Origin: Oscillatoria sp. FACHB-1407
GTDB lineage: Bacteria > Cyanobacteriota > Cyanobacteriia > Elainellales > Elainellaceae
NCBI RefSeq assembly: GCF_014697545.1
Contig: NZ_JACJSA010000007.1
Location: 186,001-250,000, forward strand
DNA length: 64,000 bases
Reading direction: 5' to 3'
A program made the translations under genes and the position numbers. Below the pieces are notes generated by a model that was not told where the DNA came from, made no database searches, and saw only the letters and a program-made list of their open reading frames with translations. Each line of letters starts with the position of its first letter. Positions within the stretch are counted from its first letter, which is position 1. Of this stretch, positions 19,958 through 29,233 are shown one piece after another.

Positions 19958-21064
19958 TTAAACGGATGAGAATGCACGCTTTAATGATGTTTCGTCTGAG
20001 CCGCGATAACTCCCCGGCGTTTTTCCAGTCCACCGTTTGAAAGCTCGATTAAACGCACTCGGCTCTGAAAACCCTAACAAAAAAGCGATATCGTGAATCG
20101 GTGTTGCTGGGTTTTTGAGGTGTTGTAGGGCGAGTTCTTTTCGAGTTTCATCCAGCAACTGTTGAAAGGAAGTGCCTTCCACTTTGAGTTCGCGTTGCAA
20201 GTGACGAACACTAATGGCTAATTCATAAGCGATCGCCTGAATGGTGGGCAGTTCCCCAATCAGGTGTTGAGCGATCGCCTGCCTGACCTTTTGTCGATAT
20301 CCCTGCGTTGGAGTTAAAGCCGCCAACATCGCGTCGGCATACGATTCAAAAATAGGCAATAATGCTGCATTACTCGATAAGATTGACCAATCAAGACAGC
20401 CTGCATCAAACACAAGACGATTGGTTGGTTGTGCAAAATGTAGCTCAGTCTGAAACAGACGCTCATAATCGGTTAGGTGAGCGGGTGGTGCATATTGAAA
20501 CCAGGCGGCTGAAAGGCGAAGTCGCTTGCCCGTGAGATTTTTAACAAGTGCCAGTAATGATGCAAAGGTACATTCAACCAAATAACGTCTTTCTTCTAAC
20601 TGGCAGGTTGTCAAATCACCTGTCATCCAACCTCCTGTTTTGTTGCGACTCGACATCCAATTGTCTGCCATATTGCAGTCACATTCACACTCACAAAAGA
20701 CTGTCCCACTTGATTTTGAGAAGCGAATTTGAGTGATTTGGCAGAATAAACGTGTGTAACGAACGAGTTTTTCAAACACATCTCCTACTGTTTTGCAATT
20801 GAGTAAGACATATCCTGGAATGCCAAAGTTAGCAATATTAAAAGACTCTCCTAAATGTAAGCCAAAGTGATCGTCACCTGTTTGCTTAACAGCCTCTCGC
20901 CACAGCACCAAATGGAGTGACCAGGGAATACGCTGGTCGGGTGTTTGCAAGAGTTCAGGATCAATCCCTGTAGTAGCACAAACAGTTTCAATATCGGCTC
21001 CTTGTTCTGCTGCAAATTGCAGAATACTACGAGCTGTGTAACCAGAAACGGTTGTTTCTTGCAT
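19958..21064 (-). CDS. AraC family transcriptional regulator
   Basis: 368 residues. The first ~200 match the arabinose-binding-like N-domain (AraC_binding_2/PF12625 type; GYTARSILQFAAEQGADI, GLHLGESFNIANFG). The last ~90 residues form two helix-turn-helix motifs (TIQAIAYELAISVRHLQREL, PIHDIAFLLGFSEPSAFNRAFKRWTG), as in AraC/XylS regulators. It is divergent from the PPC-domain gene 233 bases away, which may be a target. The ligand is unknown. It carries an unusually Cys-rich stretch (FCECECDCN) near residue 125. Confidence 0.88.
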   Translation of the reverse strand: MQETTVSGYTARSILQFAAEQGADIETVCATTGIDPELLQTPDQRIPWSLHLVLWREAVKQTGDDHFGLHLGESFNIANFGIPGYVLLNCKTVGDVFEKLVRYTRLFCQITQIRFSKSSGTVFCECECDCNMADNWMSSRNKTGGWMTGDLTTCQLEERRYLVECTFASLLALVKNLTGKRLRLSAAWFQYAPPAHLTDYERLFQTELHFAQPTNRLVFDAGCLDWSILSSNAALLPIFESYADAMLAALTPTQGYRQKVRQAIAQHLIGELPTIQAIAYELAISVRHLQRELKVEGTSFQQLLDETRKELALQHLKNPATPIHDIAFLLGFSEPSAFNRAFKRWTGKTPGSYRGSDETSLKRAFSSV

Positions 21065-21297
21065 GAATTGTTATTTGTTAGCAGCAGGGAATGAGTTTAA
21101 GTTGCAAAATTATCACCTTCGTAGCATCACCCCAACTGTGAAACATCACCCAGTTGGGGATAAGCATCTGATCTCTCCCAGCCTTTCCTCTTATCAGGAC
21201 GATGGCGCGATCGGTCAAGGGATTGGCACACAAAGTCAAGTGATTTTGAGAATAGAGAATATACGGTTGAGATACTCTCAACGGTGTTTCAATTCAC

Positions 21298-22371
21298 ATG
21301 ACAGATAATTCTCTCAGACAAGCTCGAAGCTTGGGAACGCTGAGCAATCGAGCGATCGCCCGACGAGATGTGGTAAATTTACGCGATCGCACAGATTTCT
21401 ACAAATTCACACTCAACCGCAGTAGTAATGTTCAATTTCAATTGTCTGGCTTACAAGCCAATGCAGATTTGTTGTTGCTAAATGGGGCGGGGCGAGTTTT
21501 GGGGCGATCGCGCAAGGGTGGCACCCAGACAGAACAGGTCAATCGCCAACTGGCAACAGGAACCTATTATGTGCAGGTGCTCAATCGGAGCAGCGGAACG
21601 CGATATCGGCTTCTAGGGTCTGCAACAGCCAGTGGAGGGAGCACGACCCCTGCTGGAACTCGTGCAAACCCAATCGATTTAGGAATTTTAACGGGTGGAC
21701 CTGTCACCCGAATTCAAGACGTAGCAACAGGTGCTGGTCTTAATGATGCAACGTACTACAAATTTCAGGTAGGGCAGATTAGCGATGTGAGTATCGCCCT
21801 CAGCCAAATATCTGGGGGAGGTACGATGTTCCTTGAGTACGACAGTAACCGCAACGGACTGTCCGATGTCAACGATGCACTGCTTGAGGCAGGAGGCGGA
21901 ACTGAATCGAACAATGACCCCATTGTTTCTAAGCCATTGCCTGCCAACACAACTTACTTTTTAAGCGTGTCTCGAAATACACTCTTCAACACAATGCGGT
22001 ATAACCTCACTGTGACCACCAATCCTGCTCCGGGCAATATTCCTACTGACCCCGGAAGCGAACCAACCACCGCTTACGATTTGGGCACGTTGAACCGAGG
22101 TGGGCGGTTTGAACTCAAAGATTATGTTGGAAGTGTAGACTTTACTGATCTCTATCGCTTTAGTCTGAACGAAACAACGAGCGTAACTCTGAATAAGGTC
22201 GATGTTGTGGGAGGTTCTAACCTCAACGTATTCCAAGATAGAAACAACAATAATATTCTTGAGGACAGCGAAGCAGTTTTCATTTCAGGTGTTAGAACGT
22301 TGCAAGCTGGAACGTACTACGTCCGTTTGAGCGCAGGAGATGGGGCATACACGGTGACTATTACGACCTGA
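21298..22371 (+). CDS. triple PPC-domain (bacterial pre-peptidase C-terminal) protein
   Basis: 357 residues built from three beta-sandwich PPC-type modules, at about 5-105, 120-245 and 255-357. Each has a DFYKF or DLYRF strand and ends with an ATGTYYVQV or AGTYYVRL hairpin. Calcium-binding-like Asp/Asn clusters occur (EYDSNRNGLSD, FQDRNNNNILEDSE). There is no obvious signal peptide; export by type I or adhesion is possible, since such repeats are common in cyanobacterial secreted proteins. The start ATG has no strong Shine-Dalgarno. Confidence 0.75.
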   Translation: MTDNSLRQARSLGTLSNRAIARRDVVNLRDRTDFYKFTLNRSSNVQFQLSGLQANADLLLLNGAGRVLGRSRKGGTQTEQVNRQLATGTYYVQVLNRSSGTRYRLLGSATASGGSTTPAGTRANPIDLGILTGGPVTRIQDVATGAGLNDATYYKFQVGQISDVSIALSQISGGGTMFLEYDSNRNGLSDVNDALLEAGGGTESNNDPIVSKPLPANTTYFLSVSRNTLFNTMRYNLTVTTNPAPGNIPTDPGSEPTTAYDLGTLNRGGRFELKDYVGSVDFTDLYRFSLNETTSVTLNKVDVVGGSNLNVFQDRNNNNILEDSEAVFISGVRTLQAGTYYVRLSAGDGAYTVTITT

Positions 22372-22554
22372 GTTCAGACACAAGGCTTTTCTTGCGATCG
22401 CGTGTCAAGGTTGGCTAGAATCACGACGCCCAACTCAACTTTGGTATTCAATGTAACCGCTTGATATTGCACCAGTTGCTGCAAGGCAGAGCGATTACAG
22501 ATCAACGGCTTGGGTCATCTGCACTGGATCACACTGTAGTTTTGAGGATTTTTA

Positions 22555-23634
22555 ATGTTTAATAGTCAGGTTAACGCCTCTTCTCAACTCTCGGATAATC
22601 GTCCCAGTAGTGCTCGCAACATCGGCACCCTGAGCGGACGCAAGGTATTTCGAGGCTTGGTGGGAGTGAGCGATCGCGTCGATTTCTACTCCTTTAAGGT
22701 CACTGGACGCAGCAGTTTCAACCTGGCACTCAACCGATTGCAAAACAATGTCGATGTCTTCTTGCTGCAAGGTCGCAGAGTGCTGGCCCGCTCAACCAAA
22801 CGAGGAAAACTGGCAGAAGCGATCAATACTAATCTGGAGTCTGGCACCTACACGATTCAAGTGAGTCAAAGAAGCGGTGATAGCCGATACACACTGACAC
22901 TCAATGCAGCATCACTTCCTGCGCCAAACCCTAGACCTAAATTGGTGTCTTTATATCGACAAGCCAGCGATCCGCTGCCTCGATATGGATTCGTTGATCT
23001 CAGTACAGGCAGCATTTCTCAATTACCGTTGGGCAATGCATTCGGTCAATTAACCTTGCTTGATATCGCGTCTTCGGGCAGTGATACCCTCGCCGTTGAC
23101 CTTTTGTCTGGCTTATACAGAGTAGATGTCAACACAGGTAATTCTACACGTATCGGTGATTTGGGAGGCTTTCTTTCAGGCATTGCCTTTGGCTCCCTGG
23201 GGTTTGGACCCTCTGGAACGCTCTATACAATTGGAACCAATCGCACAACACGCCAATCGGGTCTATATACAGTTAATGTAGCCGCAGGCGGACAGGTGAC
23301 GTTGGTGGCTAACCTTCCAGGCATTGTTGATGTTGGCGATATCGCCTATGACGCCACATCAGGACGTTTCTTTGCCACTGCCAACTCAGCCGCCGCAGGC
23401 GGTAGTCTCCTTTATTCCATCGGGTTGATTGGCGATGCTCAACTGGTTGGTAACATTGGTTTTGACGGGGTTGGAGCACTACTCTTTGACAACGGAATTT
23501 TGTATGGCTACGACAGCGTTTTTGCACTACAACAACGCCAAATTATCATCAATACAACCACAGGAGTTGGAACCGTCGATAAACTGGTAACACTCAATAA
23601 TCAACCCTTTAGTGACATTAGTGGTGGAGCCTGA
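22555..23634 (+). CDS. PPC-domain protein with a propeller-like C-terminal region
   Basis: 359 residues. Residues 1-120 form one PPC module paralogous to the upstream protein (SARNIGTLSGRKVFRGLVG, RVDFYSF, LESGTYTIQVSQRSGDSRY). Residues 130-359 hold repeated strand patterns (DLSTGSISQLPLG, LYRVDVNTGNSTRIGDLGG, LYTVNVAAGG, LLYSIGLIGDAQLVG) like a beta-propeller of the DUF4394/lactonase type. It follows the PPC gene by 183 bases in the same direction. Role: probably extracellular; substrate unknown. Confidence 0.7.
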   Translation: MFNSQVNASSQLSDNRPSSARNIGTLSGRKVFRGLVGVSDRVDFYSFKVTGRSSFNLALNRLQNNVDVFLLQGRRVLARSTKRGKLAEAINTNLESGTYTIQVSQRSGDSRYTLTLNAASLPAPNPRPKLVSLYRQASDPLPRYGFVDLSTGSISQLPLGNAFGQLTLLDIASSGSDTLAVDLLSGLYRVDVNTGNSTRIGDLGGFLSGIAFGSLGFGPSGTLYTIGTNRTTRQSGLYTVNVAAGGQVTLVANLPGIVDVGDIAYDATSGRFFATANSAAAGGSLLYSIGLIGDAQLVGNIGFDGVGALLFDNGILYGYDSVFALQQRQIIINTTTGVGTVDKLVTLNNQPFSDISGGA

Positions 23635-23735
23635 TCGACGTCAATTTGCTTCGCCCAACTGGGTAAACCAGTCGGGTGGAGCAGAGATAGAAAGCCATTC
23701 GATATCATTGACTTCTTTTGTGAGGCTTGAGATCA

Positions 23736-24545
23736 ATGGTTCAATACTATGTGCATGGATATAACCAACGAGAAAGCATTCGCTTACAAGATCAAGCATC
23801 CACATTAGTTGAGTTATTGCACTCGGATACAACTTACCCCGCCGGAAGTCGAGTCCTTGAAGCAGGATGTGGCGTCGGAGCGCAGACTGTCACGTTGGCT
23901 CAAAATAGCCCTTCCGCACAGATTGTCTCAGTTGATATCTCAAACAGTTCGATCGCAGAAGCGAGAAAAAAAATTGAGGCATTAGGGTTCAATAATGTGT
24001 CGTTTCAGCAAGGCGATATCTTCAACCTACCGTTTGAACCAGAATCCTTTGACCATATCTTTGTTTGTTTTGTGCTTGAACATCTACCACAACCGATCGC
24101 GGCCCTCACGAGTCTTAAACGCTTGCTAAAAGTGGGTGGCACAATGACGGTGATTGAAGGCGATCATGGCTCAACGTATTTTTATCCTGATAGCAAAGCG
24201 GCTCACAACGCAATTCAGTGTCAGGTTGATCTACAAAAACAGGCAGGTGGTAATGCCAACATCGGGAGAGCATTGTATCCTCTCTTAGATGCAGCAGGGT
24301 TTGATTCTATTCACGTTTCTCCGCGTATGGTTTATGTTGATGCCAGTAAACCTAAATTAGTCGAAGGTTTTACTAAAAACACGTTTACAGCCATGATTGA
24401 AGGCGTTCGCCAACCTGCTATTGAAGCGGGTTTGATTGACGAAACGATGTTTGATGCTGGCATCCAGGATTTGTATAGAACCGCAGAAAGCGATGGTGTT
24501 TTTTGCTATACCTTCTTTAAGGCATTTGCAATAAAGCCAGCATGA
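23736..24545 (+). CDS. SAM-dependent class I methyltransferase
   Basis: About 269 residues. Motif I, VLEAGCGVGAQTVTLA, binds S-adenosylmethionine; motif II VSVDIS and the FDHIFVCFVLEHL and LKVGGTMTVIEGDHG blocks follow the UbiE/class I pattern. The substrate is not evident. ATG at 23736 (MVQYYVHGYNQRE) is the preferred start. The gene follows the PPC pair by about 100 bases. Confidence 0.85.
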   Translation: MVQYYVHGYNQRESIRLQDQASTLVELLHSDTTYPAGSRVLEAGCGVGAQTVTLAQNSPSAQIVSVDISNSSIAEARKKIEALGFNNVSFQQGDIFNLPFEPESFDHIFVCFVLEHLPQPIAALTSLKRLLKVGGTMTVIEGDHGSTYFYPDSKAAHNAIQCQVDLQKQAGGNANIGRALYPLLDAAGFDSIHVSPRMVYVDASKPKLVEGFTKNTFTAMIEGVRQPAIEAGLIDETMFDAGIQDLYRTAESDGVFCYTFFKAFAIKPA

Positions 24546-24780
24546 TAGTTGTGACATCGGGAGCAAGCGATCGAACCCTAAGTTGACTCCAAAGTGCTGG
24601 TTAAGGCGATTCTTGCAAGCACTAGTGACGACCTTGCCAATCGCTGTCAATCCTCAGCACAAGACCTGAACCATGTCTGCAACTCTATTCTGTCAATTTT
24701 GAGAGGTTTTGGTAGAAGCTTAATCATTAACATTGATGATTAACTATTAACTATCGAGCGTTAATCATCTGGTTTGCATC

Positions 24781-25707
24781 ATGTCTGGACAATCTACCCA
24801 CTCAACCTATCAACCTCCAGTTGCTAAACTTTTGTCTGCGGGTGAAGTTAAACACAGCAAAAAAGAACGCTGGAAGAACTATCGCCAGAAGTATGGGTTA
24901 ACTGAGGCAGATATTCCTGAGTTGATTCGCATGATGACCGATGATCAACTCTGGAATAGCGAGGATATAGCAGAGGCTTACAGCGCGGTTCATGCGTGGC
25001 GAGCACTGGGGCAACTCAAGGCGATCGAAGCCATTAGGCCGCTCTTATCACTTTGGGATGACTATGAAGATGATGATTGGCTCAGTAGTGAAGCCCCAAC
25101 CGTTTTTGAGTTAATTGGAAGTCAAGCACTGCCTGTCTTGAGCGAAGCGTTAGCCAATACATCATTGAAAGAATGGGCACGCTCTTCTGCCTCTGAGGGG
25201 ATTTTGAAGATCGGTAAAGCTGAGCCAGAACAGCGTGATGCCTGTGTTGAGATTTTGAGACGGCAGCTTGAAGCCTACAACGACAACGGTTTGGTCTTCA
25301 ATGGCATGTTAGTGTCAGCACTGGTTGAATTCAAGGCTGTAGAAACGGTTGATTTGATTGAGCAGGTGTATGCTGCCAAACAAATTGATGACATGATTCC
25401 AGGGACATGGGCTTATATTCAAATCAAGTTTGGGCTGAAGCAACGATCTGATTTTACGAAAGACGAGCTTCAACCCCAGTTTTTCAAAAATATGGCAGCG
25501 TCTCGATTGCTTCGCAATCTTAAGTTGAATGATGATTTAGATGGCTTGGGTGCTCCCCCTCCTGACGATTGGTATGAGTATCCGGTGACACCTTCTGGTT
25601 TTGGAGAAGGTTTTTTAGAAATACCTAAACAATCTGTCCCAAAGCCAGTACAAGGGTTTGGGCAAGGAGGAGTGACAAAAGGCAATAAGAAAAAGAAGAA
25701 AAAGTAG
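24781..25707 (+). CDS. DUF1186/HEAT-like repeat protein with Lys-rich tail
   Basis: 308 residues. The helical repeats with ELIRMMTDDQLW, AVHAWRALGQLKAIEAI and LVSALVEFKAVETVDLIEQVY resemble DUF1186-type HEAT domains. The C-terminal end is VTKGNKKKKKK. Such proteins often act as scaffolds; no enzyme motif is visible. The stop codon is followed directly by a TGGTCAA array. It is convergent with the photolyase gene. Confidence 0.7.
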   Translation: MSGQSTHSTYQPPVAKLLSAGEVKHSKKERWKNYRQKYGLTEADIPELIRMMTDDQLWNSEDIAEAYSAVHAWRALGQLKAIEAIRPLLSLWDDYEDDDWLSSEAPTVFELIGSQALPVLSEALANTSLKEWARSSASEGILKIGKAEPEQRDACVEILRRQLEAYNDNGLVFNGMLVSALVEFKAVETVDLIEQVYAAKQIDDMIPGTWAYIQIKFGLKQRSDFTKDELQPQFFKNMAASRLLRNLKLNDDLDGLGAPPPDDWYEYPVTPSGFGEGFLEIPKQSVPKPVQGFGQGGVTKGNKKKKKK

Positions 25708-25710
25708 GGA

Positions 25711-25800
25711 TGGTTAATGGTCAATGGTCAATGGTCAATGGTCAATGGTCAATAGTCAATAGTCAATCGTCAATCGTTGATGGTTAGTGGTCGATGGTGA
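25711..25800 (+). repeat. TGGTCAA heptad array
   Basis: About 12 degenerate copies of a 7-base unit (ATGGTCA, ATAGTCA, ATCGTCA, GTGGTCG), beginning three bases after the DUF1186 stop and ending 34 bases before the convergent photolyase stop. Confidence 0.85.
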
Positions 25801-25833
25801 ATTGTGCTTGAGGAGCGATCGCCCCATCTGGCA

Positions 25834-27495
25834 TTAATTCAACAAGCTGAGTTGTACTCCATAGTTTTCGGCTGTGTCGCGGGCTTTGGCAGATCGTCGG
25901 CGAGGTTTCACAGGATGCGGTTTAATCTCAACATGGGCGACAAACCAGGTTCGCAGTGCCTTTGCCTGTTCTAAATCCAGATTCTCTAAATCAAGAGCGG
26001 CGGGAAACAATTCAGGATTCAGTTGAGTTGCCCAACCGATTTCGCTAACAAAGCGATCGCTCCCAAAGGGTACGACTGATTCTGGCAACCGTCCCAAAAA
26101 AGGAATCACGTTATCGTGGTGCAGGAAAATCTGGCGTTGGTGTTCCAGTTGTTGAACACGACGCTGACGGGCATCCTTGTATTTCAAAATCGGGGGTGGA
26201 TAGTCGCGCAATCGTGGCGGCAAGCCTAACTGTTCGGGGGGCAGGTGAGCGACTTCGGGCACCCATTGCCGAATGAAGTCACCCTGTGGATCGCAGCGAT
26301 CGACAGCCACTTGTCCGGGGTTGTAAATGCGAGTCCAGGTTTTATCGACGCAGTGGGTCACTCCGGCTTGCATTGCCCACTGGTAGTGATCAATGGGGCA
26401 ATCGCCATCAATCAAGTGCCGCATGAAATGCAACGCCCCATACCGCCAATCCATCCCTAACAAATTGCTTAAGAAGCTAGAGTAAATGGCTCTGACGCGA
26501 AAATTCAGCTGCTTCCATCCGCCAGTCGCCTCCAAACAACGAGCCGCCGCATCGATGATGGGAAACCCGGTTTGCCCTTCCTGCCACGCCTGATAGAGGT
26601 CTTCGTCAAAGTCCCAGCCTTCTTCGTCAAATACGTTGTAGAGCGATCGCACTTCTAACTGAGGCAAGTAGCGGAATCGTTGAGCAAACCCACTACCCCA
26701 TCGCAAACGTGAGATGAATTGTTGACGGCTCCGTTGTATCCGCGGGTCTTCTGCATCCTCTAATTGCTGAGCCGTGTGAAAACACTCCCGCACTGAGATT
26801 GCCCCAAATTTGATGTAAGGACTCAACCCTGATGTTGCGTCTGCACCCGGATAGGACAATTGCCAGTAATAGCGATCGGTCTTCTCGTCCAAAAATTCCC
26901 GCAGCAGTTGTCTTGCTGGCTCAATCCCTCCGGGGGGAATTGGCTTATCGTCTGCGAATAAACCTAACTCCGCTAAGGTGGGTAATGGTTCGCTTTGCAC
27001 TGACTCAGGAACGCAAACACGACTGGGCGGAGGAATTGGATTTTCCTGCATGTGCAGATACCACAGATCGCGATAGCGAGGATAGGGAATTAAATCCGGG
27101 GTTGTGCCCGCAGGCTCAAACCAACGGATCTTCATCTGCCGCTCTTGCAAAGCCTGGTTGAGTCGAGCATCGCGCACCCGACCATAAATTCGCTCAAAGT
27201 CAACATAGGCGTAAATTCCATCGGCTTGTGTCTCCTGCACTAGTTGGGGCAAAACCTCTGCCGGATCGCCATAGCGAATGATGAGCCGACCCCCATGTTG
27301 TCGCAAATCGCGATCGAGACTATGCAGGCACTCCAGCATAAATGCCACTCGTGCTGAAGCCGTTTCGGGGTGGTGTAACAAGGCGCGATCGAGCACGAAC
27401 ACAGGAACGACGGCTCCCCGCAGCGCAGCCCGATACAGCGGCGCGTGATCCGCGATGCGTAAATCTCGGCGAAACCAGACCACGGTACAGTTCAT
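25834..27495 (-). CDS. cryptochrome/photolyase family protein
   Basis: A 553-residue flavoprotein. N-terminal domain: VVWFRRDLRIADHAPLYRA and VVPVFVLD, the antenna-binding Rossmann fold. C-terminal FAD domain: SGLSPYIKFGAISVREC, TGFPIIDAAARCLEATGGW, then LNFRVRAIYSSFLSNLLGMDWR, HLIDGDCPIDHYQWAMQAG and a WTRIYNPGQVAVD motif. It repairs UV lesions by blue light or acts as a photoreceptor. Compared with the usual class I string MHNRxRM, here the FAD site reads LNFRVRAI, so it belongs to a divergent group and specificity (CPD, 6-4, signalling) is uncertain. A tail of about 60 basic residues is extra. Confidence 0.9.
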   Translation of the reverse strand: MNCTVVWFRRDLRIADHAPLYRAALRGAVVPVFVLDRALLHHPETASARVAFMLECLHSLDRDLRQHGGRLIIRYGDPAEVLPQLVQETQADGIYAYVDFERIYGRVRDARLNQALQERQMKIRWFEPAGTTPDLIPYPRYRDLWYLHMQENPIPPPSRVCVPESVQSEPLPTLAELGLFADDKPIPPGGIEPARQLLREFLDEKTDRYYWQLSYPGADATSGLSPYIKFGAISVRECFHTAQQLEDAEDPRIQRSRQQFISRLRWGSGFAQRFRYLPQLEVRSLYNVFDEEGWDFDEDLYQAWQEGQTGFPIIDAAARCLEATGGWKQLNFRVRAIYSSFLSNLLGMDWRYGALHFMRHLIDGDCPIDHYQWAMQAGVTHCVDKTWTRIYNPGQVAVDRCDPQGDFIRQWVPEVAHLPPEQLGLPPRLRDYPPPILKYKDARQRRVQQLEHQRQIFLHHDNVIPFLGRLPESVVPFGSDRFVSEIGWATQLNPELFPAALDLENLDLEQAKALRTWFVAHVEIKPHPVKPRRRSAKARDTAENYGVQLSLLN

Positions 27496-27643
27496 AGAGG
27501 CAACTTGCGGAACCGTAACGAAAAGTAAACCTTGCCTCTCTCAATTTAACTGACCATTACGGTTTATTGCATTGATTGCTGACATCAAAAACCTGTCCAA
27601 AGCAGAGGTGCCCCTGCCCTTGGTGTTGACACTTATCCACAAA

Positions 27644-28483
27644 TTACTTGCTCTCGATCGGATGAGATGGCGTTTGGGTCAAAAAAGAACGCATCTCATT
27701 GACAATGCCCGCCGCATAAATTTGTGTTAAGGAGTGGTCGGTGTTGGGCAACACCACAAATTGAGCACCCGCAATCTCATTGGCGTAGGTTTGGGCGTGC
27801 CAGAGGGGAATTGTCTCGTCGCGATCGCCAATCACCACCAACGTCGGCACTTGTAGCTGATGGATTTCTTTTTCCACCGTATCGATCGCATCCTCAGGAC
27901 GGAGGCGATCGACCAAAAAAGAGCGACCTGCCGGTTGGGCGTTAATCTCTCGGCGAAACCACCGCAAACGATCTAAGTTCTCCCGTTGCCCAATCACACT
28001 TGCCAACGGTTGCGCCAACCACAACCCTAAATCCACCACCGAAGTTTGCCACAACAAGGGTCGTAAGTGGTCATATCGCCCACAAAAACTGTCATCCCGA
28101 ATTCCAGCAGGGGCAACTAAAATCAACGCCTCGACATCGTCATACGCCAGCGCATAGGCAGCAGCAACCCATCCCCCCAGGGAATGCCCGACCAACGTCA
28201 CTCGCTCTAGCCCCAGGGTCACTACAAACTGGCGGACAAATGCTACCAGCTTGGCAATGTCATACCGAATCATAGGCTTTGAGGACTGACCAAACCCCAA
28301 CATATCCAGCGCAATGCAGCGATGATCAGTGGCTAAGGCGTCCAGGAGCGATCGCCAACAGCTTCCTTCTCCCATAAACCCATGCAAAAACAAGAGCGGT
28401 GCTCCAGTCCCCTGCTCCAAATAAGCTGCCTCATATCGGGACGGGTTCGTGTCGAGTGTGATGACTTGCTTGTTGTGTAACAC
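27644..28483 (-). CDS. alpha/beta hydrolase
   Basis: 279 residues. Motifs: LLFLHGFMGEGSCW (oxyanion loop), TLVGHSLGGWVAAAY with nucleophile Ser in GHSLGG near residue 103, acid VVIGDRDETIP and catalytic His in LPNTDHSLTQ. These are typical of MhpC/2-hydroxymuconic semialdehyde hydrolase-like enzymes, but the substrate is unknown. Starts at a GTG (28483). It is on the same strand as the photolyase gene, 148 bases upstream of it. Confidence 0.85.
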   Translation of the reverse strand: MLHNKQVITLDTNPSRYEAAYLEQGTGAPLLFLHGFMGEGSCWRSLLDALATDHRCIALDMLGFGQSSKPMIRYDIAKLVAFVRQFVVTLGLERVTLVGHSLGGWVAAAYALAYDDVEALILVAPAGIRDDSFCGRYDHLRPLLWQTSVVDLGLWLAQPLASVIGQRENLDRLRWFRREINAQPAGRSFLVDRLRPEDAIDTVEKEIHQLQVPTLVVIGDRDETIPLWHAQTYANEIAGAQFVVLPNTDHSLTQIYAAGIVNEMRSFLTQTPSHPIESK

Positions 28484-28793
28484 AGTGTTAACTCCTGGCT
28501 CCCCTTCTAACAGAATATCGAGGTTGCAGTGGGTATCACCTTTTAACTTTCGAGAGAGTTAAGAATTGAATCTTAAATTATGGATGTGAATCAGGGAACG
28601 ATAGAGAGTAATGCCGTAGTGAGAGCGTTTCTTTAAATTCTGCTACACATGGCCGCAGGTTTACAGTCTCGCCATTTACCTTAGACGGCTTTTTCTCTCG
28701 TCGCTTTCATTTTTTGTCTCCTACTTTCGTTACACTTTCTTAATATCAACCCCTTCTAGAGTTACACTTCATTGCAAAATTCAAAGGAGCGAA
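28484..28793. other. divergent promoter region
   Basis: 310 bases between the hydrolase and a small gene. Two GTTACACTT copies occur (28730-28738 and 28760-28768), each with a possible -10 (TACACT). Otherwise no structure. A clear Shine-Dalgarno (AAAGGAG) precedes the small gene downstream. Confidence 0.4.
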
Positions 28794-29054
28794 ATGTCCC
28801 GTGATACGTTCGATATCGTTGTTGAAAGTGATGAATTGAGAGAGGCAAAAGTTTTGGTTGCACAGTTTGACAAACCCTCAGATCCATTACTCCGCGAAGA
28901 CTTTAGCGAGTATGTCGCCCATCTTCAACTCCATATGGCATTACAAGCTCGTAATCTTGTGCCTACCCTAACTAAAACTGTTGACAGTCGTGAGCAACTG
29001 CTTCATCAGACGCAGGCAAACTTTGAGAAGTTTGTCTCTCGCCAGATTGGTTAA
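28794..29054 (+). CDS. small helical protein, function unknown
   Basis: 86 residues, mostly charged and helical (VESDELREAKVLVAQFDKP, HLQLHMALQARNLVPTL, LLHQTQANFEKFV). ATG 28794 follows AAAGGAG with good spacing and the codon use matches the neighbours, which supports translation. No family recognised and no membrane segment. Followed by a long spacer with a bidirectional terminator before desC. Confidence 0.65.
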   Translation: MSRDTFDIVVESDELREAKVLVAQFDKPSDPLLREDFSEYVAHLQLHMALQARNLVPTLTKTVDSREQLLHQTQANFEKFVSRQIG

Positions 29055-29194
29055 GCAGTGCTGCGAGGTGGTTTTCCCTGAGAACTCCGTATCTCTCCTG
29101 ACTTTAAGAAGCAGGGAGTTGTAGTTCTCAGACCATAATGGGTAGCTTTCAGTTCAATTCAAGCGTGTTGTTCTCGGTTGTCATAGCAAATTGA

Positions 29195-29229
29195 GTAGGG
29201 ACGTATGATTTAACGTCCCTACATTTTTT
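29195..29229. terminator. bidirectional terminator
   Basis: GTAGGGACGT (29195-29204) and ACGTCCCTAC (29213-29222) form a perfect 10-base stem followed by ATTTTTTTG. It separates the small gene on the plus strand from the desC stop on the minus strand five bases beyond. The minus-strand side lacks a comparable T-run, so termination is better supported on the plus strand. Confidence 0.8.
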
Positions 29230-29233
29230 TGAC

